A stretch of DNA of 64,000 nt from Bifidobacterium xylocopae (GTDB lineage Bacteria > Actinomycetota > Actinomycetes > Actinomycetales > Bifidobacteriaceae): NCBI RefSeq assembly GCF_003315615.1, contig NZ_PDCH01000009.1, positions 19,825 to 83,824 of the forward strand. Reading direction: 5' to 3'. How positions within the stretch are numbered: position 1 is the stretch's first letter; each line of letters starts with the position of its first letter. Positions 56,257 to 64,000 of this stretch are shown here, piece by piece. The notes under the pieces were generated by a model, which saw only the letters and a program-made list of their open reading frames with translations, ran no database searches and was not told the origin of the DNA. The position numbers and the translations under genes are program-made.

Positions 56257-57606
56257 TCAGCGGTTCTGCAAACCAGTGCCGCCGTTGCCCTCAACAATCT
56301 GGTAGTTGTTGGTATCGGAGACCTGCGAGACCAGCTGACCAAGGAACTCAGTCAGACGGCTGCGGTACTCGGCTTCGAACTGCTTAAGGCTCTGGATATT
56401 GCCCTCAATCACCTTGGACTGGGCCATCAGCTTGTCCTGGACACTGGCTGCGTAGCGCTCGGCGGACTCACGGGTGCTCTTGTCATAGGCCTGGGCCCGC
56501 TGCTGGACCTGCGTCTCGTACTCATCGGCCTCGTTGCGCTTGCTCCGCGAGTACGCATCGGCGTCGCCACGAATCTTGGCGGAGTAGGAATCCGCTTCGG
56601 AGTGGACACGCTGAGAGTAGGAATCGGCTTCGGAGTGGACACGCTTGGCGTAGTCATCGGCATCGGCACGGGTCTTACGCGAATAAGCATCCGCCTTGGA
56701 CATGGCCTCATCGACCTTGGACTGGGATGCGGAGACGATCTCGGCACCCTTGGCCTTGCCCTTGTCCACGTATTGATCGTGCAGTTGCATGGCCAGGGTC
56801 AGCATGGCTGTGGCACGTCCTGCCTCGGTGGAGGCATTGGCACCGGCACCTGCTATCTGCTGGAGGCTGCCTGTCTCTGGGGCCGGCTCCACCTTCGCCA
56901 TCTGCGCCCTGAGATCGGCTTCGCGTTTGCGGGCGTCTTCCAGCTGACGACTGAGCTGGGCGGTCTTGGCACTCTCCTCCTGAATCGACTGCTGGAAGTG
57001 GGCGATCTGCTGACGGGTGCCGGTCACGTTCTGTTGCGCAGCGGCCAGGTCACGCTTGGTGGAGATGAGTTCCTGGTTCAACGCTTCGATACGCTTCTGA
57101 GCCTCGTCACGCTCACGCTGCAGAGCCGCGAGCCTGTCGCCGGATCCTTGTCCTGCGTTGGCACGGGCGGCCTGGGCCGTGAGTTGATCGATCTGCTGAT
57201 TGAGCTGGTTGACCTGGTTCCTTAACTGCTCGTTCTGGCTGCCAAGTGTACGGGCGCGGTCCTCGGCCTCGGACAGGCGGCGCTGCAGATCTGGGTTGGG
57301 CTGGGCGACGGACGCGGCTGCTGGCTGCGAGGCGGAGGCTGCGCGCGTCTTGAGGTCGCGGTTTTCTGTCTGAAGGGACTGCACCTGGGCGGTCAGTTCC
57401 GAAATCTTTGAATTGAGGTTGGCCACGTCCGGACCGAAGGACTGGGTGGATGCCCCACCACCCTGCACTGCCTGCTTGCCGAGCGCCTCGACGGTCTCGG
57501 TCACCTGATCAAGGAAGTCGTCGACCTCATCGACGTCATACCCTTCCTTGAACCGCACCGTCTGGAAGGTATGCTCCCGTATGTCTTTTGGCGTCAACAG
57601 AGCCAT
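56257..57606 (-). CDS. divIVA: DivIVA/Wag31 polar growth protein with hendecad repeats
   Basis: A 449-residue coiled-coil protein that marks the cell poles and directs apical growth in actinobacteria. The DivIVA N-terminal domain is clear (LTPKDIREHTFQTVRFKEGYD, quoted in part; VDEVDDFLDQVTETVEAL). Long coiled coils follow (residues about 60-225). Residues 306-393 form eight tandem 11-residue repeats, such as DSYSQRVHSEA and DSYSAKIRGDA. The C-terminus is a short tail. GGAGG precedes ATG 57606. It lies between yggT and lspA in the second division block. Its length is greater than B. subtilis DivIVA (164 residues) and M. tuberculosis Wag31 (about 260). Confidence 0.94.
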   Translation of the reverse strand: MALLTPKDIREHTFQTVRFKEGYDVDEVDDFLDQVTETVEALGKQAVQGGGASTQSFGPDVANLNSKISELTAQVQSLQTENRDLKTRAASASQPAAASVAQPNPDLQRRLSEAEDRARTLGSQNEQLRNQVNQLNQQIDQLTAQAARANAGQGSGDRLAALQRERDEAQKRIEALNQELISTKRDLAAAQQNVTGTRQQIAHFQQSIQEESAKTAQLSRQLEDARKREADLRAQMAKVEPAPETGSLQQIAGAGANASTEAGRATAMLTLAMQLHDQYVDKGKAKGAEIVSASQSKVDEAMSKADAYSRKTRADADDYAKRVHSEADSYSQRVHSEADSYSAKIRGDADAYSRSKRNEADEYETQVQQRAQAYDKSTRESAERYAASVQDKLMAQSKVIEGNIQSLKQFEAEYRSRLTEFLGQLVSQVSDTNNYQIVEGNGGTGLQNR

Positions 57607-57761
57607 GTGTCCTCCACCTCGCTTCAGGCAACAATCTACCTACATTGCTGTACTTTTTCTTATGCTAGCACGAACCGAAGTTCGGGCATCGCCGGCAATC
57701 CCCCCAGTGGCCATATCCCCGACCCATCAGACTATATCCAACAGTGCCGACGGCACCGCCT

Positions 57762-58055
57762 TCAGAGCAGTACGTTGACCAGGACCTGTAGGACAATCAG
57801 CAGGAACCAAAGCGCCATAAAACTTACATCCAGCTGTATCCGTCCCAGTGGCAGCGGCGGAATGTACCGCCTCAGCCAGCGCAGGGGCGGTTCGGTCAGG
57901 TTGTAGATCACCGATACCAGAGACCCCACAAGGGCACGCGGGTACCAGCGGGGTGCCAGCACAAAGGCCCAATCGATGATCATGCGCACGAACAGCACGA
58001 AGATATATGCATCAATCAGCCAATTGGCCAGATATACCACAAGGCCTATGACCAT
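57762..58055 (-). CDS. YggT family membrane protein
   Basis: The 97-residue protein has two hydrophobic regions flanking a loop with YNLTEPPLRWLRRYIPPLPLGRIQLD (quoted in part as YNLTEPPLRWLRRYIPP), the YggT signature. It sits between sepF and divIVA, which is its usual position in actinobacteria. The family function is uncertain; it has been linked to osmotic or cell-envelope stress. ATG 58055 follows AGGAG by about 10 bases. Confidence 0.9.
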   Translation of the reverse strand: MVIGLVVYLANWLIDAYIFVLFVRMIIDWAFVLAPRWYPRALVGSLVSVIYNLTEPPLRWLRRYIPPLPLGRIQLDVSFMALWFLLIVLQVLVNVLL

Positions 58056-58097
58056 AGGCTGGGGTCTCCTAACGAAGAAGCGAATCGACTCCGCTGA

Positions 58098-58574
58098 TCA
58101 GTTGCCGAAAATGTCATGAGCCGCCGAAGCGGACTCGGTCTCCTCGACCTTGATGTTGACCTGGGCAGGGCTAAGCAGAAAGACACGGGGGGTGACCCGC
58201 TCGATGGAACCCCGCACACCGAAGACCACACCGGCGGAGAAATCGACGATACGGTAGGCTACGGACTCGCTGACACCGGTCAGGTTGAGTACGACCGGAA
58301 CACCGTCACGGATGGCGCGACCGACCATCTGTGCATCCTCGTAGGTCTTCGGATGGATGGTCGTGATGCGGTTGAGCCTGCCTTGGAAGGGATTGGAAGC
58401 CTGGGAACCGGCGACCGAGGTTTGCCTTGCGGGCTGGCTGCTGGCCAATGGGGTGATCGAATGATCCGTGTCGAAACCCGAATCCAGACCTTCGTCCTCC
58501 TCGACCTGCACCTCGTCGTCCACGACGTCAGCCATACCGAAGTATGACATGGCGCTTTTCATCAAACCTGCCAT
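58098..58574 (-). CDS. sepF: Cell division protein SepF
   Basis: A 158-residue protein that anchors FtsZ to the membrane, taking the role of FtsA in actinobacteria. The N-terminal membrane-binding helix (MAGLMKSAMSYFGM) is followed by an acidic linker and the SepF domain (TIHPKTYEDAQMVGRAIRDG, VVLNLTGV, VDFSAGVVFGVRGSIERV, VFLLSP). AAGGAG precedes ATG 58574. It is directly downstream of ftsZ, 50 bp away. Confidence 0.95.
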   Translation of the reverse strand: MAGLMKSAMSYFGMADVVDDEVQVEEDEGLDSGFDTDHSITPLASSQPARQTSVAGSQASNPFQGRLNRITTIHPKTYEDAQMVGRAIRDGVPVVLNLTGVSESVAYRIVDFSAGVVFGVRGSIERVTPRVFLLSPAQVNIKVEETESASAAHDIFGN

Positions 58575-58624
58575 GGCTTCCCACTCCTTCTAGCACTTGA
58601 CTCGTATTCCACCGACACTGTTTG

Positions 58625-59830
58625 TCAGCGTAGGAAGTCCGGGATGTCCAGGTAGCCTGGATCCGAGGGCCTGGGCTCATCATCATCCGGCTTGTCCTGC
58701 CTCTGGGGCTCGTCCTGGGGCGGCTGCCAGATCTGGGGTTCCGGATTGGAATCATCCTGATCGTCGGGCTGCCTGTAATCCTGCTCCTGTGATTCCCCGT
58801 CCGCAGCGGGCTCTTCGGAGTCAGCCAGTCCATCGGATTCGCGCTCCAACTGGGCCGCTTTCTGCGCGTTCGGATCGAACCCTGCGGCGATGACCGTGAC
58901 ACGCACTTCGTCCCCGTAAGCATCGTCCAAGGCCAGCCCCCAGATGATCTGCGCCTCGGGATGAATGGCATCCTGGACCAGTTTGGCGGCCGACGAGGCT
59001 TCCTGCATGGTCAGGTCGGTAGGACCAGCCACGTTGATCAGTGCTCCATGCGCCCCCTCGATCGACTCCTCCAACAGCGGCGAGGAGATGGCGATCTCGG
59101 CGGCCTGGGTGGCTCGGTCCTCCCCACGGGCGGCCCCGATACCGAACAGTGCGGTGCCGGCATCCTTGAGGATTGCGGTCACATCGGAGAAGTCCACGTG
59201 AATGTACGAGTTCATGGTGATCAGGTCGGTGATGCCTTGCACACCGGCCAGGAGTGCCGTGTCGGCGGTCTTGAAGGCATCAATGACCGAGACCGTGCGG
59301 TCGGACAGGTCGAGCAGGCGGTCGTTCGGGATGACGATCAGGGCATCCACCTCCTTGCGGAGGTTCTCGATGCCGGATTCGGCTGAGGCGGCCCGGCGCG
59401 GTCCCTCGAACATGAAGGGACGGGTGACGACCGCGATGGTAAGCGCCCCTTGCTGGCGGGCGGCCCTGGCGACGATCGGGCTCGCTCCGGTGCCGGTTCC
59501 ACCACCTTCGCCGGCGGTCACAAAGACCATATCGGAGCCCTTGAGGACCTCCTCGATGTCGGACTGATGGTCCTTCGCCGCCTTGGCCCCTTTCTCGGGG
59601 TCGGCGCCGGCGCCCAAGCCACGGGAGTTGGAGTCGGACAGGGAAATCTTGACATTCGCGTCTGAGCGCAGGAGGTCCTTGGCGTCGGTGTTGATAGCGA
59701 CGAATTCAACGTTCTGCAGACCTTCGGCGATCATACGATTGACCGCATTGCCGCCTGCACCACCGACACCGACGACCTTGATATTGGTCTTGTCATTGAA
59801 ATTGTCAGTCTGGGCAATCTCGCTCACCAT
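58625..59830 (-). CDS. ftsZ: Cell division protein FtsZ
   Basis: The 401-residue tubulin homologue forms the Z-ring. Visible: KVVGVGGAGGNAVNRMI at the N-terminus, the GTP signature GEGGGTGTGASP, the T7 loop region (NVDFADV-like HVDFSDVTAIL) and a C-terminal domain. A disordered linker leads to the conserved C-terminal peptide PGYLDIPDFLR, which binds SepF. AGGAG closely precedes ATG 59830. It is the first gene of the second division block (ftsZ-sepF-yggT-divIVA), far from the dcw operon. Confidence 0.98.
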   Translation of the reverse strand: MVSEIAQTDNFNDKTNIKVVGVGGAGGNAVNRMIAEGLQNVEFVAINTDAKDLLRSDANVKISLSDSNSRGLGAGADPEKGAKAAKDHQSDIEEVLKGSDMVFVTAGEGGGTGTGASPIVARAARQQGALTIAVVTRPFMFEGPRRAASAESGIENLRKEVDALIVIPNDRLLDLSDRTVSVIDAFKTADTALLAGVQGITDLITMNSYIHVDFSDVTAILKDAGTALFGIGAARGEDRATQAAEIAISSPLLEESIEGAHGALINVAGPTDLTMQEASSAAKLVQDAIHPEAQIIWGLALDDAYGDEVRVTVIAAGFDPNAQKAAQLERESDGLADSEEPAADGESQEQDYRQPDDQDDSNPEPQIWQPPQDEPQRQDKPDDDEPRPSDPGYLDIPDFLR

Positions 59831-60029
59831 ATGCTCCTGTCACTCCACGGTACGGTCAACTCTAGCGCAAACCCGATACGCCAACACGCACGCCACTGTC
59901 TGCCCATTCTAGACCACCCCGCCCGGTCCGGCATCACCAAACGGCCCCCGATACCAGCCCCCGCTCCGGTCAACCACGCATAACCCTAGCAGAACAGGTG
60001 CCAATGTCGCTTCACCGATGCCCGTCCGG

Positions 60030-61208
60030 TCAGTAGGAGGCATCCATGGGGTCGCCCCCGAACAGGGCCTCACGCTCCTCGTGACTGGTCTGTCGGGAAT
60101 CGAGCCAACCCTGGGGAAGGCGAACTTTCTTCGCATAACGCACACGGCCCCGTGGCTTGCCGGCAATCGCCTCCGGATAGGGCTCGTCCTGGGGCAGTAG
60201 GCTGATCTGCCGCTCCAGATCCTCCATGGTCTCGCATTCCATGAAAGCCCGCCGTGTACCGCCTCCGACAGGAAAGCCTTTCAAATACCAGGCCACGTGC
60301 TTGCGCATGTCATGTACGGCCATGCGCTCGTCACCATCGTGGAAATCCACCAGCAACCGCGCATGGCGGGCGATGATCCGCCCTACCTGTCCCAGATTGG
60401 GCTCAACCCGCTCGGCCGAACCGGCGAAGGCGTTGGCTATATCACGGAAAAGCCAGGGACGGCCCTGGCATCCCCGTCCAACGGCCACACCCGCGCATCC
60501 GGTCCTGCTCACCATGTCCTGCGCATCCTCGGCCGACCAGATGTCGCCGTTGCCGAAGACAGGGACATCCAGGGCTTGGACCAGCTCGGCTATGCGATCC
60601 CAGTCGGAATGGCCCCCATAGTATTCAGCCGTGGTCCGTGCATGCAGTGTGACGGCCGCGCAGCCCTCCTCCTGGGCAATGTGCCCGGCCTCCAGGAAAG
60701 TACTGTGATCGGCGTCGATGCCGACGCGGATCTTTGCTGTGACCGGGATGCCGGCAGGCCGGCAGACACCCACGATCCGCCGGATCAGCTCGGTGAACAG
60801 GTCCAGCTTCCAGGGCAGAGCCGAGCCGCCGCCCTTCCTGGTCACCTTGGGCACAGGGCAGCCGAAGTTCAGATCGATGTGATCGGCCATACCGCCGTCC
60901 ACCACCATGCGGGCGGCCTGCTCGGCGATGATCGGGTCCACGCCGTACAGCTGGAGGGAGCGCACCCGTTCGGATGGTGCGAACCGACAAAGACGGAAGG
61001 CCTTGGGATTCCTGGCCACCAGGGCGCGTGCAGTCACCATCTCGGCCACGTAGAGCCCGTCAGGCCCGTATTCTTCGCACAAGACGCGGAAAGGCCAGTT
61101 GGTCACACCAGCCATCGGTGAAAGCACTACAGGCGTGGGCACCGTGATGGGCCCCAACCTTACCGGTTCCAGTTTGAGAGCACCCCGCCGGGAAGCGTCC
61201 GTCCCCAT
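60030..61208 (-). CDS. dusB: tRNA-dihydrouridine synthase
   Basis: A 392-residue FMN-dependent TIM-barrel enzyme that reduces uridines in the tRNA D-loop. Seen: PVVLSPMAGVTNWPFRVLC, DHIDLNFGCPVPKVTRKGGG (Cys is the catalytic acid), TAKIRVGID, TLHARTTAEYY, FGNGDIWSAEDA and GVAVGRGCQGRPWLF. It matches the DusB branch, although the exact position modified is not known. The start at 61208 (MGTDASRRG) is chosen, because longer frames run 0.5 kb into glyS. The ribosome-binding site is weak (GGGAAAG). It lies 55 bp after glyS. Confidence 0.94.
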   Translation of the reverse strand: MGTDASRRGALKLEPVRLGPITVPTPVVLSPMAGVTNWPFRVLCEEYGPDGLYVAEMVTARALVARNPKAFRLCRFAPSERVRSLQLYGVDPIIAEQAARMVVDGGMADHIDLNFGCPVPKVTRKGGGSALPWKLDLFTELIRRIVGVCRPAGIPVTAKIRVGIDADHSTFLEAGHIAQEEGCAAVTLHARTTAEYYGGHSDWDRIAELVQALDVPVFGNGDIWSAEDAQDMVSRTGCAGVAVGRGCQGRPWLFRDIANAFAGSAERVEPNLGQVGRIIARHARLLVDFHDGDERMAVHDMRKHVAWYLKGFPVGGGTRRAFMECETMEDLERQISLLPQDEPYPEAIAGKPRGRVRYAKKVRLPQGWLDSRQTSHEEREALFGGDPMDASY

Positions 61209-61263
61209 GGGGACTTTCCCATGGAGGCTGCGGCCGCTATTCTCAGTTCTCGTCACCGCCGGA

Positions 61264-62781
61264 TCAATACTCCCCGCCGGCTTCGGCCACCTTGACCGGA
61301 GCGGACACGTTCTCGCCGGCCTCCTGCCCCACGTCCACGGCACCATCGGCGGCGGTCTTCCCGGTAATCGAGGCGGGTCCCTCGGGGTAACGGACCCGCT
61401 TTTCGCTGATCCGCTCCCGGACATACCCCTCCACCCGGTCGAGAGCCACACGCTCCTGGGCCATGCTGTCCCTGTCGCGGATAGTGACAGCATGGTCATC
61501 CAGCGAATCGAAGTCGACAGTGATGCACAGGGGGGTGCCGATCTCGTCCTGGCGACGGTAGCGACGGCCGATCGCGCCGGCCTCGTCGTATGCCACCATC
61601 CACTCATTCTGCCGCAGGTCGGCGGCGAGGTTGTGGGCGATCGCCTGCAGATCGGGTTTCTTGGACAGGGGAAGCACGGCCGCCTTGTAAGGTGCCAGTC
61701 GAGGATCCAACCGCAGCACCGTGCGACGGTCCACGCCGCCCTTGGTGTTGGGTGCTTCGTCCACGTCGTATGCATCCACCAGGAAGGCCATCAACGAGCG
61801 GGTGAGCCCCGCCGCGGGCTCGATCACATAGGGGATGTACTTCTCGCCTGTGCTCGGATCGAAGTAGGACAGATCCTCGCCGGAATGCTCCGCATGCGCC
61901 TTGAGGTCGTAATCGGTGCGGTTGGCCACGCCCTCAAGCTCGCCCCAGAGGGAACCGGTGAAGCCGAACTTGTACTCGATATCGACGGTGCGCTTCGAAT
62001 AGTGCGCCAGCTTCTCCTTGGGATGCTCATAATGGCGCAGGTTCCCCGGATTGATGCCCAGATCGGTGTACCAGCGGGTGCGCGCATCGATCCAATACTG
62101 GTGCCATTCCTCGTCGGTGCCGGGGGTAACGAAGAACTCCATCTCCATCTGCTCGAACTCGCGGGTGCGGAAGATGAAGTTTCCGGGCGTGATCTCGTTG
62201 CGGAAGGACTTGCCCATGTTGGCTATACCGAAGGGCGGCTTGGAGCGGGATGCCCCCATCACGTTCTTGAAGTCCACGAAGATGCCCTGGGCGGTCTCCG
62301 GGCGCAGGTAGTGCAGGCTGTGTTCGTCCTGCACGGGACCCAGGTGGGTCTGGAGCATCATGTTGAAGTCACGCGGCTCGGTCCACCGGCCCTTGGTCCC
62401 GCAGTCGGGGCAGGGGATGTCCTTCAGACCGTCGGCGGGCGCGTGCCCATGCTTCTCGGCGTATGCCTCTTCGAGGGTGTCGGCCCTGTGGCGCTTGTGG
62501 CAGTTCAGGCACTCGATCAGTGGGTCGTTGAAGACGGATACGTGGCCGGATGCGACCCAGACCGGGGTAGGCAGGATCACGGAGGTGTCCACACCCACCA
62601 CATCCTGGCGGGTCACGACCATGGACCGCCACCATTCACGCTTGATGTTGTCTTTCAGGGCCACACCCAGGGGACCGTAGTCCCATGCCGAGCGCGTGCC
62701 ACCGTAGATCTCGCCGGCCGGGAAGACGAACCCGCGCCGCTTCGCCAGGGAGACCACTTCATCAAGTTTTGACGCTGCCAC
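61264..62781 (-). CDS. glyS: Glycyl-tRNA synthetase, dimeric class II
   Basis: A 505-residue synthetase of the archaeal/eukaryotic-like alpha2 type found in actinobacteria. Class II motifs are present: motif 2 [27 protein letters not shown] (quoted as SFRNEITP and [14 protein letters not shown]), and motif 3 with Arg in [10 protein letters not shown]. The zinc-like CLNCHKRH and CPDCGTKG pairs lie at residues about 92-126. The C-terminus is an anticodon-binding domain ([15 protein letters not shown]). Start is GTG 62781 with AAGGTG upstream. It is divergent from the thiamine-binding gene and upstream of dusB. Confidence 0.96.
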   Translation of the reverse strand: MAASKLDEVVSLAKRRGFVFPAGEIYGGTRSAWDYGPLGVALKDNIKREWWRSMVVTRQDVVGVDTSVILPTPVWVASGHVSVFNDPLIECLNCHKRHRADTLEEAYAEKHGHAPADGLKDIPCPDCGTKGRWTEPRDFNMMLQTHLGPVQDEHSLHYLRPETAQGIFVDFKNVMGASRSKPPFGIANMGKSFRNEITPGNFIFRTREFEQMEMEFFVTPGTDEEWHQYWIDARTRWYTDLGINPGNLRHYEHPKEKLAHYSKRTVDIEYKFGFTGSLWGELEGVANRTDYDLKAHAEHSGEDLSYFDPSTGEKYIPYVIEPAAGLTRSLMAFLVDAYDVDEAPNTKGGVDRRTVLRLDPRLAPYKAAVLPLSKKPDLQAIAHNLAADLRQNEWMVAYDEAGAIGRRYRRQDEIGTPLCITVDFDSLDDHAVTIRDRDSMAQERVALDRVEGYVRERISEKRVRYPEGPASITGKTAADGAVDVGQEAGENVSAPVKVAEAGGEY

Positions 62782-62893
62782 TAGTCACACCTTCTATTAC
62801 GGACCTGATTGGAAACTGTAGGCATTCACTCTACCGCCCGCCGGTGACGGACGGCGGCACCATCTGTCCCCAGGCGGACATAGGCTTGTAACG

Positions 62894-62980
62894 CATGCAG
62901 GGGAACTCCTCAGCGGAGTTGAGAAGGCCGGAAGGGCCGACCCTTGGAACCTGTTGGCCAAGACCAGTGTAGGGAGCATG
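62894..62980 (+). promoter_or_regulatory. TPP riboswitch
   Basis: The THI-box elements are in order: P1 CATGC/GCATG (62894-62898/62976-62980), GGGGAACTCC, the P3 stem ACTCC/GGAGT, TGAGA, a P3a stem GGCC/GGCC, then the strictly conserved ACCCTTGGAACCTG (62940-62953) and AGACCAGTGTAGGGA. It lies 185 bp upstream of a thiamine-binding protein gene. It should lower expression when thiamine pyrophosphate is abundant. No terminator hairpin was recognised, so control may be at translation. Confidence 0.9.
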
Positions 62981-63164
62981 GCCGCGTTCCTGCGTTCTGT
63001 ACATCCAGCCGGGGACCCCCCCCCCACCCAGCCGAAGCCAGAAATTTCCGGGTCCGCTTCAAGAGTAGTTTTCACCCTTTGCCATGGATTGATATGGATT
63101 GATTCGCGCCCTAGGCCGCGCGTGCGATCCGTAAACAGCAACAGCAGAAGAAAGGCGGCCGGTG
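62981..63164 (+). promoter_or_regulatory. Long leader between TPP aptamer and thiamine-binding gene
   Basis: About 184 nt with no supported gene. It includes C10 at 63015-63024 and a repeated ATGGATTGAT at about 63086 and 63096. A short ORF begins near the aptamer (62988 or earlier) but crosses the C-run and has no ribosome-binding site. The leader could hold the expression platform. Confidence 0.5.
63015..63024. repeat. C10 homopolymer in riboswitch leader
   Basis: Ten C bases between the TPP aptamer and the gene it controls. Slippage here would change the leader length. Confidence 0.85.
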
Positions 63165-63551
63165 ATGGCAGACAAGAACGACAGGCGGACGACGGACCAT
63201 AGCGACGGCGAAGACCAAGGCACCCGCGAGGACAGGGGCTATCTGAACACCCTGGCCGCGGTGGCCATAGCACCTTCGGGCACGGGAGACGAGATGTCCG
63301 AATACGTGGCCCAGGTGGTCGGCGTAATCCGCGACTCCGGGCTCAGGAATGAGACCAACGCCATGTTCACGAACATCGAGGGGGATTTGGACGACGTGCT
63401 CAAGCTGGTGCGCGATGCCACCCTCAAACTCGCCTCCCAGGGCTACCGGACCGGCGTGACGCTGAAGCTCGACATACGCCCCGGTTTCCGCGACCAGATG
63501 GAGCGCAAGCCCGAACTGGTCGACGAGATCCTCTCCAAGCAGGGCGACTGA
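63165..63551 (+). CDS. Thiamine-binding protein, MTH1187/YkoF-like family
   Basis: A 128-residue cytoplasmic protein. After a charged 28-residue N-terminus it has the ferredoxin-like fold of the MTH1187 family (VAIAPSGTGDEMSEYVAQVV, NAMFTNIEGDLDDVLKLV, VTLKLDIRPG). Members bind thiamine or hydroxymethylpyrimidine. The TPP riboswitch upstream strongly supports a role in thiamine or precursor handling. ATG 63165 or GTG 63162 may be the start (AAAGG about 10 bases upstream). No transporter gene follows in the window. Confidence 0.85.
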   Translation: MADKNDRRTTDHSDGEDQGTREDRGYLNTLAAVAIAPSGTGDEMSEYVAQVVGVIRDSGLRNETNAMFTNIEGDLDDVLKLVRDATLKLASQGYRTGVTLKLDIRPGFRDQMERKPELVDEILSKQGD

Positions 63552-64000
63552 ACCCACTGGTCGTTTGCACCGCATGTATGACAACCATACGAGCCGTCCC
63601 GGCCTGCAGAGGTAACCAATCGGGGCATGCACGCCGTCAACATGCGGTCGAACGCTATGGTGCGTTCACTCCTTGCGCCGGATTCCGCTTGGGCCGCAGG
63701 GCACTGAACCATGCATCGCCGATTCCCTATCCAGGTCAGTGACCGTACGCGATCGGCCGGGCTTCAGTCATGGACGGCGGCACCCCGGGACAGCCCCCCC
63801 CCCCCCCCCCCCCCCGCCCACCCCCCCCCCCCCCCCCACCACCCCCCCCCCCCCCCCCACACCCCCCCCCCCCCCCCCCCCCCTGCCACCCCCCCCCACC
63901 GCGCCCACGCCCCCCCCCCCCCATCCACCCTGCCCCACAGCAAGCGACACCGACCCCCACCCGCCAGCCGCTCCCGCACCCGCACGCCCCACCCCACCCT
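63552..64000. other. Gene-free end with poly-C low-complexity sequence
   Basis: Positions 63552-63796 are normal-looking intergenic DNA, including a small hairpin (GTATG-ACAAC-CATAC at about 63585). From 63797 to about 63922 the sequence is almost entirely C with rare A, G or T. Up to 64000 it remains strongly C-rich with almost no T. This is unlike any other part of the window and is probably an assembly or base-calling artefact at a contig end. No gene should be called here. Confidence 0.8.

Noticed and set aside
61099..62772. 557-codon open frame on the + strand
   Set aside because: Antisense to glyS; the product looks like a shadow (Val/Gly/His-rich).
62782..62893. T-box leader in front of glyS
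   Set aside because: No T-box sequence or specifier loop was found on the minus strand. The structured RNA here is the TPP riboswitch on the other strand.
62954..63202. Short ORF between aptamer and thiamine gene
   Set aside because: It starts inside the riboswitch, crosses the C10 run, lacks a ribosome-binding site and has no family resemblance.
63736..63997. Three Gly-rich minus-strand frames
   Set aside because: They are translations of the poly-C artefact.

Overview
The window is a GC-rich actinobacterial chromosome segment and almost certainly comes from a Bifidobacterium. The strongest marker is the tmRNA, whose tag reads AKSNRTEFALAA. Other support comes from the actinobacterial set SepF, YggT, long DivIVA and FtsZ without FtsA, a dcw cluster carrying a MurE-like protein, and an L-lactate dehydrogenase. 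The species cannot be told. The malate and plant-arabinose genes would suit a plant- or insect-associated bifidobacterium, which is inference only.

Layout. Positions 1-7.7 kb are sugar genes: a ROK regulator cut by the left edge, a fructokinase, and a xylose locus (ROK regulator XylR divergent from xylB, then xylA on the other strand), followed by cutC. Two AT-rich, related 18-bp sites lie in front of xylB and xylA and are good candidate XylR operators. Positions 7.9-12.5 kb hold a dicarboxylate transporter divergent from a malolactic/malic enzyme and a LysR regulator, which resembles a malolactic-fermentation locus. Positions 12.6-18 kb hold an AraC regulator, an intracellular beta-L-arabinofuranosidase-like enzyme (GH127/GH146 type) and a POT/MFS transporter on the opposite strand. 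Together these look like a small cassette for plant arabinosides, perhaps arabinosylated peptides.

Positions 18.4-19.6 kb carry ssrA (tmRNA) and dtd. Positions 19.6-34.7 kb are one dcw operon read right to left: mraZ, rsmH, ftsL-like, ftsI, a degenerate murE-like gene, murF, mraY, murD, ftsW, murG, murC, ftsQ. Many of these overlap by 4 nt, and four MraZ-type repeats with a 10-bp period precede mraZ. Positions 35-43 kb hold helD, nrdR, a LysM protein divergent from lexA with three SOS boxes between them, a cation-efflux gene, ldh and hflX. Positions 42.9-48.7 kb hold an rRNA-type methyltransferase overlapping hrpA and a membrane-anchored surface protein.

Positions 48.8-62.8 kb run leftward: glyS, dusB, then the second half of the division cluster (ftsZ, sepF, yggT, divIVA), lspA-rluD, dnaE, a conserved unknown and glnA. 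Division genes are therefore split into two blocks about 24 kb apart (ftsZ at 58.6-59.8 kb and the dcw operon ending at 34.7 kb). At 62.9-63.6 kb a TPP riboswitch precedes a small thiamine-binding protein. The last 200 bases or so are almost pure C and look like an assembly or sequencing artefact. Long G or C runs (9-14 nt) recur in five of the intergenic regions and were not seen inside genes.
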